Below are positions 4,528 through 5,283 of a stretch of 5,283 bases of DNA, piece by piece. Source of the stretch: Candidatus Bathyarchaeota archaeon (GTDB taxonomy: Archaea; Thermoproteota; Bathyarchaeia; Bathyarchaeales; Bathyarchaeaceae); NCBI GenBank assembly GCA_020346825.1, contig CP070791.1, forward strand, positions 591,394 through 596,676, read 5' to 3'. The notes below the pieces were generated by a model. The model ran no database searches, was not told the origin of the DNA, and saw nothing but the letters and a program-made list of their open reading frames with translations. Both the position numbers and the translations under genes were made by a program. Within the stretch, counting starts at the first letter, position 1. Every line of letters begins with the position of its first letter.

Positions 4528-5219
4528 AAGAAGCAATCAAGACATTGCTAGACACAGGCAATAGTGCGATAATAACATTCACAAAAAAAGACTTGCTTAG
4601 AGAAGAGGTGAACATAGAACAGTTATGGGCCCTGCCACGAGTGAAAAAAATATTGAAAAAACAGCAACCAAACGGCTCATGGATCTACCCGAACAAGAAA
4701 GCAATATTGCGTTCACCCACAGATTACAACCAATACCAAACATACAAGACAGTAGCAGAACTAGTGGAATTCTACGGATTAAACAAGAGACATGAAGCAA
4801 TCAGCAAAGCAGCTAGGTACTTATTTTCATTCCAGACAAAAAAAGGAGAATTCAGAGGAATGTATGGCAACCAGTACAGCCCTAATTACAGCGCGAGTAT
4901 CACGGAATTCCTAATAAAAGCAGGATATAAGGGCATAAGGATCAAGAAATCACTAGGCTGGTTGCTTAAAATGAGGCAGGATGACGGAGGATGGGCTATC
5001 CCCTTAAGAACCAGAAATAGAAAATTAGAAGCTCTGAATAAGAAGAAAACAATTGAGCCAGATAAAACCAAACCATTCTCGCACCTAATAACAGGTATCG
5101 TGCTAAGACCATTCTCACTAATGACCGCATATAGAAAAAAAGTAAAGGATGCAGGAATGTTACTAGCAGATAGAGTCTTTACCAGAGACAAGTACTCGGA
5201 CAGTAGAGGCGTTGAGTAA
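4524..5219 (+). CDS. Terpene-cyclase/prenyltransferase-like alpha-barrel repeat protein (apparently truncated)
   Basis: The 231-residue frame shows the repeats of the squalene-cyclase/prenyltransferase alpha-alpha barrel superfamily: QQPNGSWIYP (47-56), FQTKKGEFRG (103-112) and RQDDGGWAIP (151-160), each at the start of a helix pair and about 50 residues apart. NQYSPNYSASITEFLIKAGY (116-135) recalls archaeal proteins annotated as prenyltransferase or squalene-oxidase repeat proteins. No DxDD cyclase motif is visible, so enzyme activity is not shown; the substrate is unknown. The ATG at 4524 follows no clear ribosome binding site, and the true start may be 4477 with a frameshift between. The frame ends in RGVE and TAA, but the homology appears to continue beyond. 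Family members I remember are clearly longer, so this is probably a broken gene, or one with sequence errors. Confidence 0.75.
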   Translation: MKEAIKTLLDTGNSAIITFTKKDLLREEVNIEQLWALPRVKKILKKQQPNGSWIYPNKKAILRSPTDYNQYQTYKTVAELVEFYGLNKRHEAISKAARYLFSFQTKKGEFRGMYGNQYSPNYSASITEFLIKAGYKGIRIKKSLGWLLKMRQDDGGWAIPLRTRNRKLEALNKKKTIEPDKTKPFSHLITGIVLRPFSLMTAYRKKVKDAGMLLADRVFTRDKYSDSRGVE

Positions 5220-5283
5220 TGGACAAAATTCACTTATCCATATCTCTGGACAGACATACTATCAAAAATAGACACACTTACTG
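5220..5283 (+). pseudogene. Continuation of the terpene-cyclase-like protein after the in-frame TAA
   Basis: In the same frame, directly after TAA at 5217-5219, the DNA reads WTKFTYPYLWTDILSKID and stays open to the window edge (21 codons). I remember family members as having a YWTKF-x-(F/Y)PF-W-TDLLSALD segment here, so the TAA appears to occupy the tyrosine before WTKF. One base change from TAC or TAT gives TAA. The gene continues outside the window. Confidence 0.6.

Noticed and set aside
1..5283. CRISPR array or insertion sequence
   Set aside because: There are no regularly spaced identical repeats of CRISPR size and no transposase or integrase frame; the only paired repeats are the 27-bp elements reported above.

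Overview
The window looks like a piece of an archaeal chromosome. The evidence is promoter style (AT-rich TATA-like boxes 20-30 bp before genes, and an inorganic pyrophosphatase that appears leaderless), a mixture of leaderless and strong Shine-Dalgarno starts, oligo-T stretches after genes, and gene families common in archaea (DUF3795, DUF420, terpene-cyclase-like repeat protein, membrane-anchored secreted proteins). My best guess is a Bathyarchaeia-like lineage. That is inference from remembered protein style, not from a search.

Layout, left to right. 1-348 (-): N-terminal 116 codons of a membrane-anchored extracytoplasmic protein, cut by the window edge. 503-940 (+): DUF420 four-helix membrane protein. 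982-1680 (-): AlkD-like DNA alkylation repair protein. 1804-2091 (-): small coiled-coil protein, divergent from 2211-2744 (+): family I inorganic pyrophosphatase (ppa). 2755-3078 (-): DUF3795 cysteine-rich protein, only 10 bp from ppa. 3106-3633: a long gene-poor spacer. 3634-4062 (-): secreted protein with two 40-residue Ycf48/BNR-like repeats, ending at a stop codon inside what looks like a third repeat. 4063-4476: a second gene-poor spacer with a promoter, a purine-rich tract and repeats. 4477-5283 (+): a terpene-cyclase-like repeat protein that appears broken twice, by a frameshift at an A6 run near its start and by an in-frame TAA inside a conserved segment near its end.

The genes do not form an obvious pathway or operon. 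Nearly every gene has its own spacer and orientation changes often. The clearest unexplained signal is in the spacers. Every spacer from 941 onward carries a (CG)n tract of 6-10 bp (eight in total), and the spacer before that has a 14-bp alternating pyrimidine/purine palindrome-like run. None of the CG tracts of 6 bp or more lies inside a protein gene. Three spacers also carry a related 19-bp element, consensus about TTGGRTTRRAYYTTAACCY, and two of these copies extend to 27 bp and bracket the repeat-protein gene in inverted orientation.

No rRNA, tRNA, CRISPR array, transposase or integrase was seen.
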